Shown: positions 22,461 through 32,477 of the stretch, one piece after another | Position numbering within the stretch: position 1 is the stretch's first letter | How the letters are laid out: each line of letters opens with the position of its first letter | Source: Chaenocephalus aceratus | Taxonomy: Eukaryota; Chordata; Actinopteri; Perciformes; Channichthyidae | Length of the DNA: 64,000 bases | Assembly (NCBI GenBank): GCA_023974075.1 | Contig: CM043788.1 | Span: 16,021,428 to 16,085,427, forward strand | Direction of reading: 5' to 3' | The notes under the pieces: generated by a model | Database searches by the model: none | What the model saw: only the letters and a program-made list of their open reading frames with translations | Told to the model about the DNA's origin: nothing | Position numbers and translations under genes: made by a program

Positions 22461-23694
22461 TATGGATGGCATTAATTTGGCCTCCAGTGAGACTGTAAGG
22501 AATCTTGGTGTTATATTTGATCAGGATTTATCCTTTAACGCCCACATAAAATCAATTTCAAGGACCGCCTACTTCCATCTACGTAACATTGAAAAATCAG
22601 GCATATCTTGCCTCAAAACGATGCAGAGAAACTAGTCCATGCATTTGTTACTTCTAGGCTGGATTATTGTAACTCTTTATTATCGGGAGTACCAAGTAGT
22701 CAGTCAAGTTGCTTCAGCTGATTCAAAATGCTGCAGCTCGTGTACTAACCAGAGTTAGGAAAAGGGACCACATAACTCCTGTTCTGGCTGCCTTACACTG
22801 GCTCCCTATAGAACACAGGATAGAATTTAAAATTCTTCTTCTCGCCTACAAAGCCCTTAATGGGCAGGCGCCATCTTACCTTAAATAACTCATTATACCC
22901 TACTGTCCTACTAGGGCATTGCGTTCCAAGAATGCAGGGTTGTTGGTTGTTCCTATAATCTCTAAAAGTACAATGGGAGCCAGAGCCTTTTCTTATCAAG
23001 CTCCACATTTGTGGAATCAGCTTCCAGTTTGTGTTCGGGCGGCAGACACCCTATCCATTTTTAAGAGTGCGCTTAAGACCTTCCTTTTTGATAAAGCTTA
23101 TAGTTAGGGCTGATTAGATTCAGCCCTAGTTTTGCTGATATAGGCTTAGTTTGTCGGGGGACATCTTACTTCTTCCTTCCTCTGTCTATACCTGTGTACT
23201 CTCATGTTCCGATTAACCCAGCTTCTCCAAATGTCTTTCTTTTTGGTGTATACGCCGGGATCCGGAGTCATGGATGATCCTGCGGTCCTGTGTCCTGGAT
23301 CGTGAGTCGTGGCTGTGGTCCTGGATCATCGGTCCTGGATGGATATCCTCGTGGATTCATCTTCCTATTATACACACATGCATTTCCAAACATCTGGACT
23401 ACCTATGTTGCAAATGTATTATCTTTTCAATTTACACACGGCATCTATTGCACGTCTGTCCGTCCTGGGAGAGGGATACCTCCTCTGTTGCTCTCCCTGA
23501 GGTTTCTCCCATTTTCCCTTTAAACTGTGGGTTTTCTTCGGAAGTTTTTCCTTGTACGATGTGAGGGTCTAAGGACAGAGGGTGTCGTATTGTCATACTG
23601 ATATTCTGTACACACTGTGAAGACCACTGAGAGACAAATGTAACATTTGTGATATTGGGCTTATAAATAAACATTGATTGATTGATTGATTGAG
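22461..23694 (+). pseudogene. L2-like RT C-terminus and 3' UTR
   Basis: Reading resumes with MDGINLASSETVRNLGVIF and continues through LDYCNSLLSG-type and RVRKRDHITPVL-type blocks. It ends with GARAFSYQAPHLWNQLP and FKSALKTFLFDKAYS, with a stop at 23105. That C-terminus is standard for fish L2-like LINEs. The 3' UTR (23108-23694) ends in ATTGATTGATTGATTGA, the short tandem tail used by this clade. Confidence 0.85.
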
Positions 23695-24852
23695 ATCGCA
23701 ATTGAACCATTTGCTATTGCTGTGAGAGAGCACACAATGATTCAGGCATACATGTGAGAGGGTTTGACCATCGAATAGCTCTTTACGCTGATGACGTGAT
23801 TCCTTCCTTTAGAAATCGGAGAATTCTATACCGGCTCTTATGGATCAGATTAAAGGGTTCAACCATTATCGGGTTACAAAGTAAATCATTCAAAATCCTC
23901 CATCATGCTCCTTAACTCGGAGGAAAGGTCTAACCCCACCCAAACATGCTGGCCATTTCAGAACAGTAAATACTTTCACTTACTGGTATTCAGATTGTTC
24001 CCAAATTGGAAGATATTGTGAACTCTAACTATAATCCGACTATAGCGTCTATTTCCAAATCAGTTGATAGATGGTCAAACCTTCCGATCTCTCTAATGGG
24101 TAGAATTAATATACTCAAGATGAATGTTCTCCCCAAGCTGTTATATTTATTTCAAAACATCCCCTGCCACCCCCCCACCCGATCTTTTTCCTAGAATATA
24201 GAAAATGTTTAGTAATTTGATATGGAATAACAGACACCCCAGACTCCGTTTCTCTCTTGTACTTGCCTTATGAGAGGAGGATTACAGTTCCCTAACATAC
24301 CATGGCACTACTGGGCAGCTCAGCTGAGAACATTGATGTTTACTACACAGAGGAGAGGCCTCCGGGTGGAGGGATGTTGAGTATTGCTCCTTAAAGCTCT
24401 CCCAATTATCTATATTCTGACAACCCTAAAAACTTAAAAAAAACTACAACTAACCCTATAGTTAAAAATATGATTGGTGTTTGGCAGGAGGTTAAAAAAT
24501 ATATGAACGAACCTTCTTCGCTCTCCTGGTTCAGCAGAATCTGGGGAAAATTAGGTTTTTAGACTATGGGCTGAAAAGGGGGTGGGACAGTTAAAATATA
24601 TGTTTGGAAGTGATAATGGGAAGTTTTTATCATTTGAGGAACTTGTCAGTAAATACGATATCCCTCGTAAACATTTTTTTTAAATATTTGCAACTCAGGA
24701 GCTTTGTAGGAGCGAACCAGGATCGACTCATGCTGGCCCCTCCTCTGTCCATATTGGAGAAAGTTTTAATTAAAAACCCCTTTGGGAAGGGTATCATATC
24801 TGAATTCATGATCTCCTGCTGGCGTTCTCCTCAGAATCCTCGAACTCTAGAC
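23695..24852 (+). pseudogene. L1-like ORF2, middle fragment
   Basis: After the L2 tail the L1 frame resumes with EPFAIAVREHTMIQ-type residues and RIALYADDVI (motif C, YADD, with a frame break). Then comes the post-RT segment LPISLMGRINILKMNVLPK (24066-24130), diagnostic of L1/Tx1-type ORF2. Several frameshifts are present. It stops at the palindrome insertion; the last codons are RTLD. Confidence 0.75.
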
Positions 24853-24899
24853 TAGTAGTGATACAAATGCGGTATCAATCTCATTAGTATGCAGAGAAA

Positions 24900-25045
24900 G
24901 TGACAGGTCGCCCCGCCCCTTTTTGACCGGAAGTCCTGCCTTTTTATTTTATTTTGAAAACCGGAAGTCCCGCCTTTTTATTTTATTTTGAAAACCGGAA
25001 GTCCCGTCTCGTTCGACCGGAAGTCCCGAATCGTTCGACCGGATG
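24900..25045. repeat. Short tandem block with GGAAGTCCCG core
   Basis: Units containing 'accggaagtcccg' repeat about five times at 30-45 bp spacing near the palindrome terminus. The mirror copy is at about 36975-37125, with one fewer spacer segment. Subterminal repeats at both ends could be protein-binding sites, but that is inference. Confidence 0.8.
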
Positions 25046-25322
25046 TACAGCCACCGCTTCCGGTTTACAAATAAAATTAAAATTAAATTAAAATTAAAAA
25101 AAATGAGAAAAATTAAATGCAGTTGTTTCAATCAATTAATATACATAGGATATATATCCCGCTCCTAACCACTTCCTGTGTGGTTAATCCTGTATATAGT
25201 ATTGAATTAACTTGCAAATAACATGAAATTAATCTAAAGTAAAGCATCTAAAAAAATGTATATTTAAACCTCTCTATTTTTGCGAACAGGACAGGAGGGG
25301 AGAACCATAGGTGGGAGAGGGG

Positions 25323-25323
<1 letters not shown>

Positions 25324-25359
<36 letters not shown>
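25324..25359. repeat. (CA)n microsatellite, left arm
   Basis: A pure CA run. The mirror (GT)n at 36675-36713 is of different length, so the arms have drifted at this site. Confidence 0.95.
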
Positions 25360-25361
<2 letters not shown>

Positions 25362-26104
25362 TCCCCACCCCCCACCCCATCTCCCCTTAGAGGTTAAATA
25401 AAAGCCAGCGTCTCTTGTGGATGAGACGTCTTGATATGAGTTTAATCAGCGAGACATCGGTGACAACTTACGACCATCCGTTGGGTGCTCCAAATCAAAA
25501 GTAAAGCATATAAAAAACAGATATTTTAAAAAGGCAGCTTTTTTGTTAAAGGATAAGGGAGGGGGAAAAAAAAAACCAAACCCCCTGTGGAGGAACCGTA
25601 AACCCCCTATGGAGACAACCATGCGGTAATTAGGGGGAGGTAGGTAATATACTTAAAATATATATAGAAAGTCAGAGAATATTTATCAGAGGATAACGCA
25701 TATACATTTTATACAAGTCGACACGAGTGGATTTTGTAAGAAAACAAAGTTTTCGTTCTCAGACCGCTGCAGCATTTTCAAGCAGATCTCTGCGATATGC
25801 AATCGCTGTCCGAATATAATGATGACTTTTAATTATTTGTTAACAGTCATAAATGTATTTAGAAAAAACCTGTGCTCAAACATTAAAAAGAAAAAGAAGG
25901 GTAAAGTTACCAAAGCTTTTTGATATAGTTTTTAACACACAGCGAGATCCCTAAAAAAAAAGTTACAAACAGCTGCGGGGTAAGAATTCTTTACTAAAGT
26001 TTTTTTCAAAACTTGTTGAAGAAAAGAGGTATTGCACATTATATAACCGCCAGTGACATAAGGCATGTACGGTAGAAAGATTTAACCGTACGCTGTAAAC
26101 TAAA

Positions 26105-26327
26105 ATGTGGAGGTATTTTACAGCTAAAAACACTCCTAGACCTAAAAATCTGAGAAAAACCAAGTCTCTCCCCACGATATGCAGCCTGGATCAAATGCCT
26201 ACAGGACCGCCATCCTCACCAACATTTAGGACACCAGATCTGGACAGCGCTATGGCTGACATTGATATCACGGGGTGGCTGGATATGCCTCAACCTCCAT
26301 GTGAATTACACACAAATCTGCAGAGTG

Positions 26328-26334
<7 letters not shown>
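26105..26334 (+). CDS. Unrecognised small ORF, palindrome left arm
   Basis: The ATG at 26105 opens a frame of about 77 codons before it runs into the (AT)n tract. It has a basic start (MWRYFTAKNTPRPKNLRKTK) and an acidic second half (DSAMADIDITGWLDMPQPP). The mirror frame at 35690-35908 on the minus strand is nearly identical. Its 'atctgagaaaaaccaagtct' DNA is shared with the start of the 30731 ORF, suggesting shuffled or duplicated exons. No known domain is recognised. It may be an exon, since the C-terminus is lost in simple repeats. Confidence 0.4.
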
Positions 26335-26344
<10 letters not shown>

Positions 26345-26358
<14 letters not shown>

Positions 26359-26605
26359 TCTTTATTTAACAGGTAAAAAAAAACCTCATTGAGATTAAAA
26401 TCTCTTTTTCCAAGAGTGACCTGACCAAGAAGGGCAGCATGTACAAAGTTACAACATATAAAACACAGACATGAAAGGCAGACAAATACAGCTGTAAAAC
26501 ACAAATAAAATGGCACATTAGCCAGTCAATATAAAACCTTTATTTAACCAGATTGGTCCCATTGAGATCATAGATCTCTTTTTCAAGGGAGACCTGCAGA
26601 AATAT
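26345..26605 (-). repeat. Two LINE/SINE-type 3' tails in the left arm
   Basis: The motifs 'tttatttaacaggtaaaa...cctcattgagattaaaatctc' (26362-26403) and 'tttatttaaccagattggtc...cattgagatcatagatctc' (26530-26578) are two related copies of a fish retroposon 3' end, read here as the complement. They are mirrored at 35395-35640. A third relative is at 61340-61425. Because both arms carry them, they were present before the inverted duplication formed. Confidence 0.7.
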
Positions 26606-27908
26606 GCAAAGTAAAACAAACTATTAAAATCATTCAAAAACTGGCAACATTTTTAAAACGATTTCAAGATATACGAGCACTCACATCGACCAAAACTAAA
26701 AAAGTGTTACACAATGACTGACATTCTGTACGGGAGTTCACACCCCCAGCTGCTGTAGGGAGTTGAAATATGTTAAGGCTCTCGGGGGATGGTGGTTAAG
26801 AGACAGATTCTTAGTTTTTGGACTGCCTCAGGGGGTTAACGACATCTACTAAAAACAAAGTACTTCATAGTGTTAGTGTTCCCTGCCCTTATCCATTTAT
26901 TTTTCTTTATTCAGCAATCGGCAATTGTGTCACCTTGTTTTTTCTTGTTAATTAGGAAAGTGCTTGCTTAAATGTTTGTATTTTAAGTGCATATTATAGA
27001 ACAGGTATAGGGCAATATCAAAATTAGCCCAAACTTTTTTTTTATTCACAATGTTTACTGATAATCATCAAAATATGCAGGGGGTCCAATTCTTAACTTT
27101 TCCCTAAAACATTCTAGAATTTCTTTATCTAACACAAAAAACATGAATTTTAAAAACATTTGACAACAATAGATACGTTGTTCCTGTTTTTATTACGATT
27201 ATCAGATACAAAATGATAAGTATAAATAAATCTATGCTTTCAAATGCATTATTCAGAGATATTAGGCCTGTCAAATCAAAACTGGAGCATGTGAATAAGA
27301 GAGAGCAGAGTCCTAACCAGCAGCCCCTCTGATCCAAACCAAACTCTGAGCAGCAGGCGGCTGAGACGGAGCCAACCAGCATGCGGACCAAACTGCTGCT
27401 ATTGATATTTGTCTATATTGATGTTAAACATGGAGCTGCTGTGATGCAAGTCAAATTTGATCTGACCATTAAAGTATTATCGTATTATCGTATCGTATTT
27501 CTGCAGGAGATCCACACATAGACAACTCAACATCACAAAGAGGTCAAAAACTTCACAACAGCCCTTTCAATTGGGACAAAATGTATCGACAGTCATTTAA
27601 AAATGACCCCTCTCACAACTAAGAAGAAGTTAAGAAAATGGACACTGCAAATATAGCTAGGTAAAATGCCAAGTGGGTACAGCTCATTACAAATGTTAAT
27701 CTTGGGTTTGCTTTCACTCGATGAAGCTCAGTGCAAGTTCTTTCATGAAGTGCAGGGTCTTTAATGAAGACTTTCACCTTTCCTAGTCGGATTCTCGTAC
27801 CCCTAAATCTATCACAGCACGATGGAGTCTAATCGCCAAAGTTTAATATATATTGCTCTTTGTATACACAGCAATAATATGTTTATCGCACTAAACAAAC
27901 TTCAACTG

Positions 27909-28214
27909 TCAATCATTCCAAACACTCTTTAAACCGAGGAGGAGGGGCACACTTAAAATATTGTAACGCAATTTAATCACATTACAAAGTTTGACCCAAA
28001 GTTGCTCCCACGCGGATGTTCCCCATGAATTGAATGGTTTTGGAAGAGCAAAGGCAGATTTTGGCTTTTTTTCTCTTGCCAAGATACTTTTAGACACACT
28101 TTGAGGGATGCAAAACCTTAAAACTAGAAAATGAAGTACAGTCTGATTAGATTTTTTCTTAAAGACTGTTTCTCTAAAAGGTAAGTTTGTGATTTTAACA
28201 ATTTTCCCTGACAC
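27909..28214 (-). CDS. 101-codon unrecognised ORF, intact in both arms
   Basis: The open frame opens at a GTG and has no ATG, so it may be an exon rather than a full gene. It is identical in translation to 33793-34098 on the other arm. It is basic and begins SGKIVKITNLPFRETVFKKK, with a conserved-looking WGTSAWEQLWVKLCNVIKLR segment. No known domain. Identity between arms shows only recent duplication or conversion unless substitutions prove silent. Confidence 0.4.
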   Translation of the reverse strand: MSGKIVKITNLPFRETVFKKKSNQTVLHFLVLRFCIPQSVSKSILAREKKPKSAFALPKPFNSWGTSAWEQLWVKLCNVIKLRYNILSVPLLLGLKSVWND

Positions 28215-28885
28215 TTGGCAGATTTGTGTGTAATTCTCTCACAACGGAACTGTAAGATACACTTTTTATGTATGCAAAACCTTAAACTTTTTTTTTTTTT
28301 TTTTTGAAAATAAAATACTTTGTCTGATACATTTTCTTTAAAGGCACTTTTTTTTATTTTAACGCTATTTCAGTGGAAAAATACAGTTTTGTTGACATCA
28401 AGGCCTTTTTTCTCTTTTCTTGTGTTACTAAGATACTTTTAGACACACTTTGATGTATGCAACACTTGTTCAGTTAAACAATGGGTTTTTTTTTTTTTTC
28501 TGATAAACTTACATATTTTAGTTATTTTATGTTACCAAGATACTTTGAGATACACCCTGATGTACGCAACACTTAACAAAGGGTATAATATGAAGTACTT
28601 GGTAAGGAAGGGGTTTTTCCTTAAGGGTGCAAAACTTTAGAACAGGGTAAAATATTCATTAAATTGTATTGAATTGAGTTTTCTTTTTTGATTTTCAACA
28701 TACTATTTGTACACAATGACTTTTCCATATTTCTGAATAAACTATACTTTTGACTTTTTTCCGTAAAATCATGACAAACTATTACTTATTCTTAAAGTTC
28801 ACCTATTGCTGGAGATGAGATGAAAAAGCTACAACGCTTAAAGAACTTTTTTTTCTAAAAACTCTCAATTCTATAATTGACTCCC

Positions 28886-28972
28886 CATTCAACGCAATGA
28901 GCCCCACCCTCCACTCAGCAAATCATCTAAAACGAAGGACCTCACTAAGACGATCGTTGTAAACTAGCCATG
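28886..28972 (+). promoter_or_regulatory. Shared upstream block 1 (before the 28970 ATG)
   Basis: A block with 'ccaccctccactcagcaaat', then 'aaggac', then 'aaactagccatgg' is matched at 30655-30733 in front of an unrelated ORF. The match covers about 80 bp and ends exactly at the ATG. The mirror copy is at about 33039-33125. It is probably a duplicated promoter plus leader. The 'gccATGG' context is a good vertebrate initiation context. Confidence 0.55.
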
Positions 28973-29535
28973 GAGCAGAGAAAAGCCAAGACTCCCCCCG
29001 CGAGTTGCAGTCAGGAACAGAGTCTACAGCAACACCACCATGTGGGAAACCCGATCTTGCAGTACTACTGCTGCTGATGCTACTCCTCGGGTCAAGAAGT
29101 CTCGGTTTAGGGACACAGTGAAATCGGAGTTGTTTTATATTCTGGAGATGGTGATGTATCGGTACAGAAAAGAAATCTGCAAAGAATGCCGACGCAGTAA
29201 CCCCGACCAGAGGCAACACGATTGTCGGAATGACATGGCCCGATTTCTTCTTCAGAAACAATTACAATGCGTTAATGAAAAGACTTTAGCTCGCCGACTT
29301 CGTTGCAGTGATTGACCAGAGTCTTATTGAAAAAGGCATTTGCGAGGATAAACTGAGGATAGGACGCGCTTCGGAAGCTTTTTCTGCACAAGCTTGTAAA
29401 ATGCAGATGCCTCAAGGAGAGACTTGAAATATCCATACAGAGTTGGATGGAGAAGAAGAAGACTAACAAACAACAGTCGGATGGAGAAGAAGCCAGGGAC
29501 TTGTTCAACGCAGTGACTTTTTTCTTAAGTAAAAT
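28970..29535 (+). pseudogene. Left-arm copy of the Cys/His-motif ORF, frameshifted
   Basis: The ATG at 28970 lies at the end of the shared upstream block. Compared with the intact right-arm copy (32478-33041), this arm lacks a C near 29031 and an A near 29055, and has an extra T near 29375. The frame therefore breaks repeatedly. The last part (29447 on) is open and runs straight into the 154-codon frame ending at 30004. Confidence 0.55.
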
Positions 29536-29542
29536 AAAAATG

Positions 29543-30004
29543 GGAAACTACTTTGCAAAACGCTCTGTATATATTGATCATAATGTAGTCATTACCCGTT
29601 TAATAAATGTGGTGATGGGGACGATTGAAAACAGAACGAGTAGTGACCCCTGTGTAAAAAGAATGGCTGAAGTTTGTAAACTACAAGACATTTTGGATAT
29701 CGTTCGTTCTGGCAGTACTATTCCGGGTCATTGGGAAACGCTTGTAAACGAAACATTTAAAGTGGTCCTGGAATCTTCATTTTCCGAAACATTCTGTAAC
29801 ATTATCTCAGAAATGAAACAAACATCAAAAGTGTATCATGTGCTCTCATTGTATGCTCTGTTTGTAGATGTAATGCATCTGTGTGTTGAAAACAGCATAC
29901 ACCTGAATATTTTGACTGAAGTGAAAAAACTCCATCACGATATCTCCAATAATATGGGGAATTCTAAGCTGGAGACTGTCCTGGGGATGCTACAATCAGT
30001 ATAA
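29543..30004 (+). CDS. 154-codon ORF, possible Bcl-2-like fold (left arm)
   Basis: The frame starting MGNYFAKRSVYIDHNV is identical in translation to 32006-32470 on the other arm. It is all-helical in look. A hydrophobic central helix, KVYHVLSLYALFVDVMHLCV, follows an amphipathic FSETFCNIISEMKQ segment. This spacing resembles the region before and within BH1 and helix 5 of Bcl-2 proteins, but the diagnostic NWGR is absent. Adintoviruses and other animal DNA viruses are known to carry Bcl-2 homologues, so the resemblance fits the context. It is still inference by eye. In this arm the frame is continuous upstream to 29447. Confidence 0.45.
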   Translation, partial: GNYFAKRSVYIDHNVVITRLINVVMGTIENRTSSDPCVKRMAEVCKLQDILDIVRSGSTIPGHWETLVNETFKVVLESSFSETFCNIISEMKQTSKVYHVLSLYALFVDVMHLCVENSIHLNILTEVKKLHHDISNNMGNSKLETVLGMLQSV

Positions 30005-30189
30005 CTATTGATTTTGTGGGTGAAAAAAATAAAAAAAGTGTTCTTTACATCTAAAAACTGTTGTCCATCATTATAGCAAGGGGAGCGTGTCTGATACATG
30101 TGTATTACAGTCCTTCTTGTTGTGTTTTTCAGTGTTTTTCTGTGTGTCTGTACACACAAAGCACACTTCATTATCTACTTTTCAGCTTC

Positions 30190-30655
30190 TTTAAAAGAAA
30201 AGTGTATCTTTCGGTAACTTTCTCAGAGAATTTAAGCATAAATATGTCAAATGTTCAAAACAGCATTGTTTCACTGAAATACCCTCAAAATGACAAACTG
30301 CCATTAAGAGTCAGATTCTTAACCAAATCTACTGACACAAAGTCCTTCATTATCTACTTTTCAGCTTTTTAATACAAAAGTGTATCTTTCGGTAACCTTC
30401 TTGAGAGAATTAAGCATAAATCTGTCAAAGATTCTTAACGAAATCTACTGACACAAAGTCTACTTCATTATCTACTTTTCAGCTTGTATACACAAAGTGT
30501 ATCTTTCAGTAACTTTACCAGAGAATTTAAGCATAAATCTGTCAAATGTTCAAAACAGCCTTGTTTCCACTGAATACCCTCAAAATGACAAACTGCCATT
30601 AAGAGTCAGAATCCAAGCGAAATCTCCTCAACAGAGTACTTTTCTACAGATGAAG
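30190..30655 (+). repeat. Tandem repeat with coding-like units
   Basis: Three units of variable length share 'gtgtatctttc.gtaac', 'agaatttaagcataaat' and (in two of them) 'cctcaaaatgacaaactgcc'. In frame they read VYLSVTFSENLSINMSNVQN and YLSVTLPENLSINLSNVQN. The mirror is at 31340-31820. These could be diverged gene duplicates or repeated leader sequence. Confidence 0.6.
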
Positions 30656-30733
30656 CCTCCCACTCAACACAATATGTCCCACCCACTCAGCAAATCATAT
30701 TAAACTAAGGACGCCCGTTAAAAACTAGCCATG
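30655..30733 (+). promoter_or_regulatory. Shared upstream block 2 (before the 30731 ATG)
   Basis: It matches block 1: 'cactcagcaaatcat', 'ctaaggac' and 'aaaactagccatgg'. The mirror copy is at about 31277-31355. Confidence 0.55.
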
Positions 30734-30943
30734 GATCTGAGAAAAACCAAGTCTGACGTAGCCTGCCCTTATTATCACCAGGATAATGGATACGGGCTTA
30801 ATGACTGGATGTTACAAAGTAGGGGAGAGGATGTCCCAGAAGAAGAGCTTTCTTTAAAAGATGGTATTATAGATAACCTTTATAGAAACAGTATATCTCA
30901 TACCACTCGCAAGATCGCAAACGACAATAGCAGAAAAGAATAG
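30731..30943 (+). CDS. 70-codon unrecognised ORF nearest the palindrome centre
   Basis: The ATG lies at the end of shared block 2. The protein starts MDLRKTKSDV and is acidic in the middle (EDVPEEELSLKDG). It ends 27 bp before the arm end, so it may be truncated by the fold-back point. No known domain is recognised. Confidence 0.4.
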   Translation: MDLRKTKSDVACPYYHQDNGYGLNDWMLQSRGEDVPEEELSLKDGIIDNLYRNSISHTTRKIANDNSRKE

Positions 30944-30970
30944 AAAAAGTAAGAAAAACGAAGAAAAGCT

Positions 30971-31037
30971 GATGGTCCCTTTTCTTTTTCATTCGCATTC
31001 TGCGTTTGCTTTTAATTTTTCTTCTCCTTTTCATGTT
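30971..31037. other. Palindrome spacer (fold-back point)
   Basis: About 67 bp of T-rich unique sequence between the two arms, holding 'cattcgcattctgcgtttgc'. It marks where the inverted duplication turned. The arms next to it are A/G-rich against T/C-rich and strictly complementary. Confidence 0.8.
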
Positions 31038-31066
31038 GCTTTTTCTTCGTTTTTCTTTACTTTTTC

Positions 31067-31279
31067 TATTCTTTTCTGCTATTGTCGTTTGCGATCTTGC
31101 GAGTGGTATGAGATATACTGTTTCTATAAAGGTTATCTATAATACCATCTTTTAAAGAAAGCTCTTCTTCTGGGACAATCCTCTCCCCTACTTTGTAACA
31201 TCCAGTCATTAAGCCCGTATCCATTATCCTGGTGATAATAAGGGCAGGCTACGTCAGACTTGGTTTTTCTCAGATCCAT
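31067..31279 (-). pseudogene. Right-arm copy of the 30731 ORF, frameshifted
   Basis: The same start and upstream block on the minus strand. One extra T ('aggattgtccc' against 'aggatgtccc') near 31178 shifts the frame. Confidence 0.5.
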
Positions 31280-32005
31280 GGCTAGTTTTTAACGGGCGTC
31301 CTTAGTTTTTATATGATTTGCTGAGTGGGTGGGACATATTGTGTTGAGTGGGAGGCTTCATCTGTAGAAAGTACTCTGTTTGAGGAGATTTCGCTTGGAT
31401 TCTGACTCTTAATGGCAGTTTGTCATTTTGAGGGTATTTCAGTGAAACAAGGCTGTTTTGAACATTTGACAGATTTATGCTTAAATTCTCTGGTAAAGTT
31501 ACTGAAAGATACACTTTGTGTATACAAGCTGAAAAGTAGATAATGAAGTAGACTTTGTGTCAGTAGATTTCGTTAAGAATCTTTGACAGATTTATGCTTA
31601 TTCTCTCAAGAAGGTTACCGAAAGATACACTTTTGTATTAAAAAGCTGAAAAGTAGATAATGAAGGACTTTGTGTCAGTAGATTTGGTTAAGAATCTGAC
31701 TCTTAATGGCAGTTTGTCATTTTGAGGGTATTTCAGTGAAACAATGCTGTTTTGAACATTTGACATATTTATGCTTAAATTCTCTGAGAAAGTTACCGAA
31801 AGATACACTTTTCTTTTTAAAGAAGCTGAAAAGTAGATAATGAAGTGTGCTTTGTGTGTACAGACACACAGAAAACACTGAAAAACACAACAAGAAGGAC
31901 TGTAATACACATGTATCAGACACGCTCCCCTTGCTATAATGATGACAACAGTTTTTAGATGTAAAGAACACTTTTTTTTATTTTTTTCACCCACAAAATC
32001 AATAG

Positions 32006-32470
32006 TTATACTGATTGTAGCATCCCCAGGACAGTCTCCAGCTTAGAATTCCCCATATTATTGGAGATATCGTGATGGAGTTTTTTCACTTCAGTCAAAA
32101 TATTCAGGTGTATGCTGTTTTCAACACACAGATGCATTACATCTACAAACAGAGCATACAATGAGAGCACATGATACACTTTTGATGTTTGTTTCATTTC
32201 TGAGATAATGTTACAGAATGTTTCGGAAAATGAAGATTCCAGGACCACTTTAAATGTTTCGTTTACAAGCGTTTCCCAATGACCCGGAATAGTACTGCCA
32301 GAACGAACGATATCCAAAATGTCTTGTAGTTTACAAACTTCAGCCATTCTTTTTACACAGGGGTCACTACTCGTTCTGTTTTCAATCGTCCCCATCACCA
32401 CATTTATTAAACGGGTAATGACTACATTATGATCAATATATACAGAGCGTTTTGCAAAGTAGTTTCCCAT
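32006..32470 (-). CDS. 154-codon ORF, right-arm copy
   Basis: The mirror of the left-arm frame with the same 154 residues. It follows the 187-codon ORF after a stop and a very short gap, and so is arranged as a downstream cistron or a separated C-terminal half. Intact copies in both arms, while neighbouring frames have decayed, make this frame the best candidate for a maintained function, or else for recent conversion. Confidence 0.45.
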   Translation of the reverse strand: MGNYFAKRSVYIDHNVVITRLINVVMGTIENRTSSDPCVKRMAEVCKLQDILDIVRSGSTIPGHWETLVNETFKVVLESSFSETFCNIISEMKQTSKVYHVLSLYALFVDVMHLCVENSIHLNILTEVKKLHHDISNNMGNSKLETVLGMLQSV

Positions 32471-32477
32471 TTTTATT

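Larger units (their letters stand above)
12364..23694 (+). mobile_element. L2/CR1-like LINE with three nested insertions
   Basis: It runs from a 5' UTR through ORF1 (esterase-like) and ORF2 (endonuclease, RT) to a 3' end in ATTGATTGATTG. It is inserted in the L1 RT gene; a possible 4-bp duplication 'atcg' flanks it (12360-12363 and 23695-23698). Nested inside are a CTTGC-tailed retroposon (15495-15703), a solo LTR (16013-16498) and a Ngaro element (16774-22457). Without these the LINE is close to full length at about 5 kb, but the frames are broken. Confidence 0.85.
24854..30970 (+). repeat. Palindrome left arm
   Basis: Complementary to 31038-37182. From the outside in, it holds a GGAAGTCCCG tandem block, a CA microsatellite, a small ORF (26105), retroposon tails (26345-26600), a minus-strand ORF (27909-28214), the main ORF pair (28970-30004), tandem coding-like repeats (30190-30650) and a small ORF (30731-30943). 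By eye the arms differ at only a few percent of sites; I have not computed it. Confidence 0.9.

Noticed and set aside
26331..26392. YIYIYI-type C-terminus of the small palindrome ORF
   Set aside because: It is translation of the (AT)n tract; the coding part should be taken to end at or before it.
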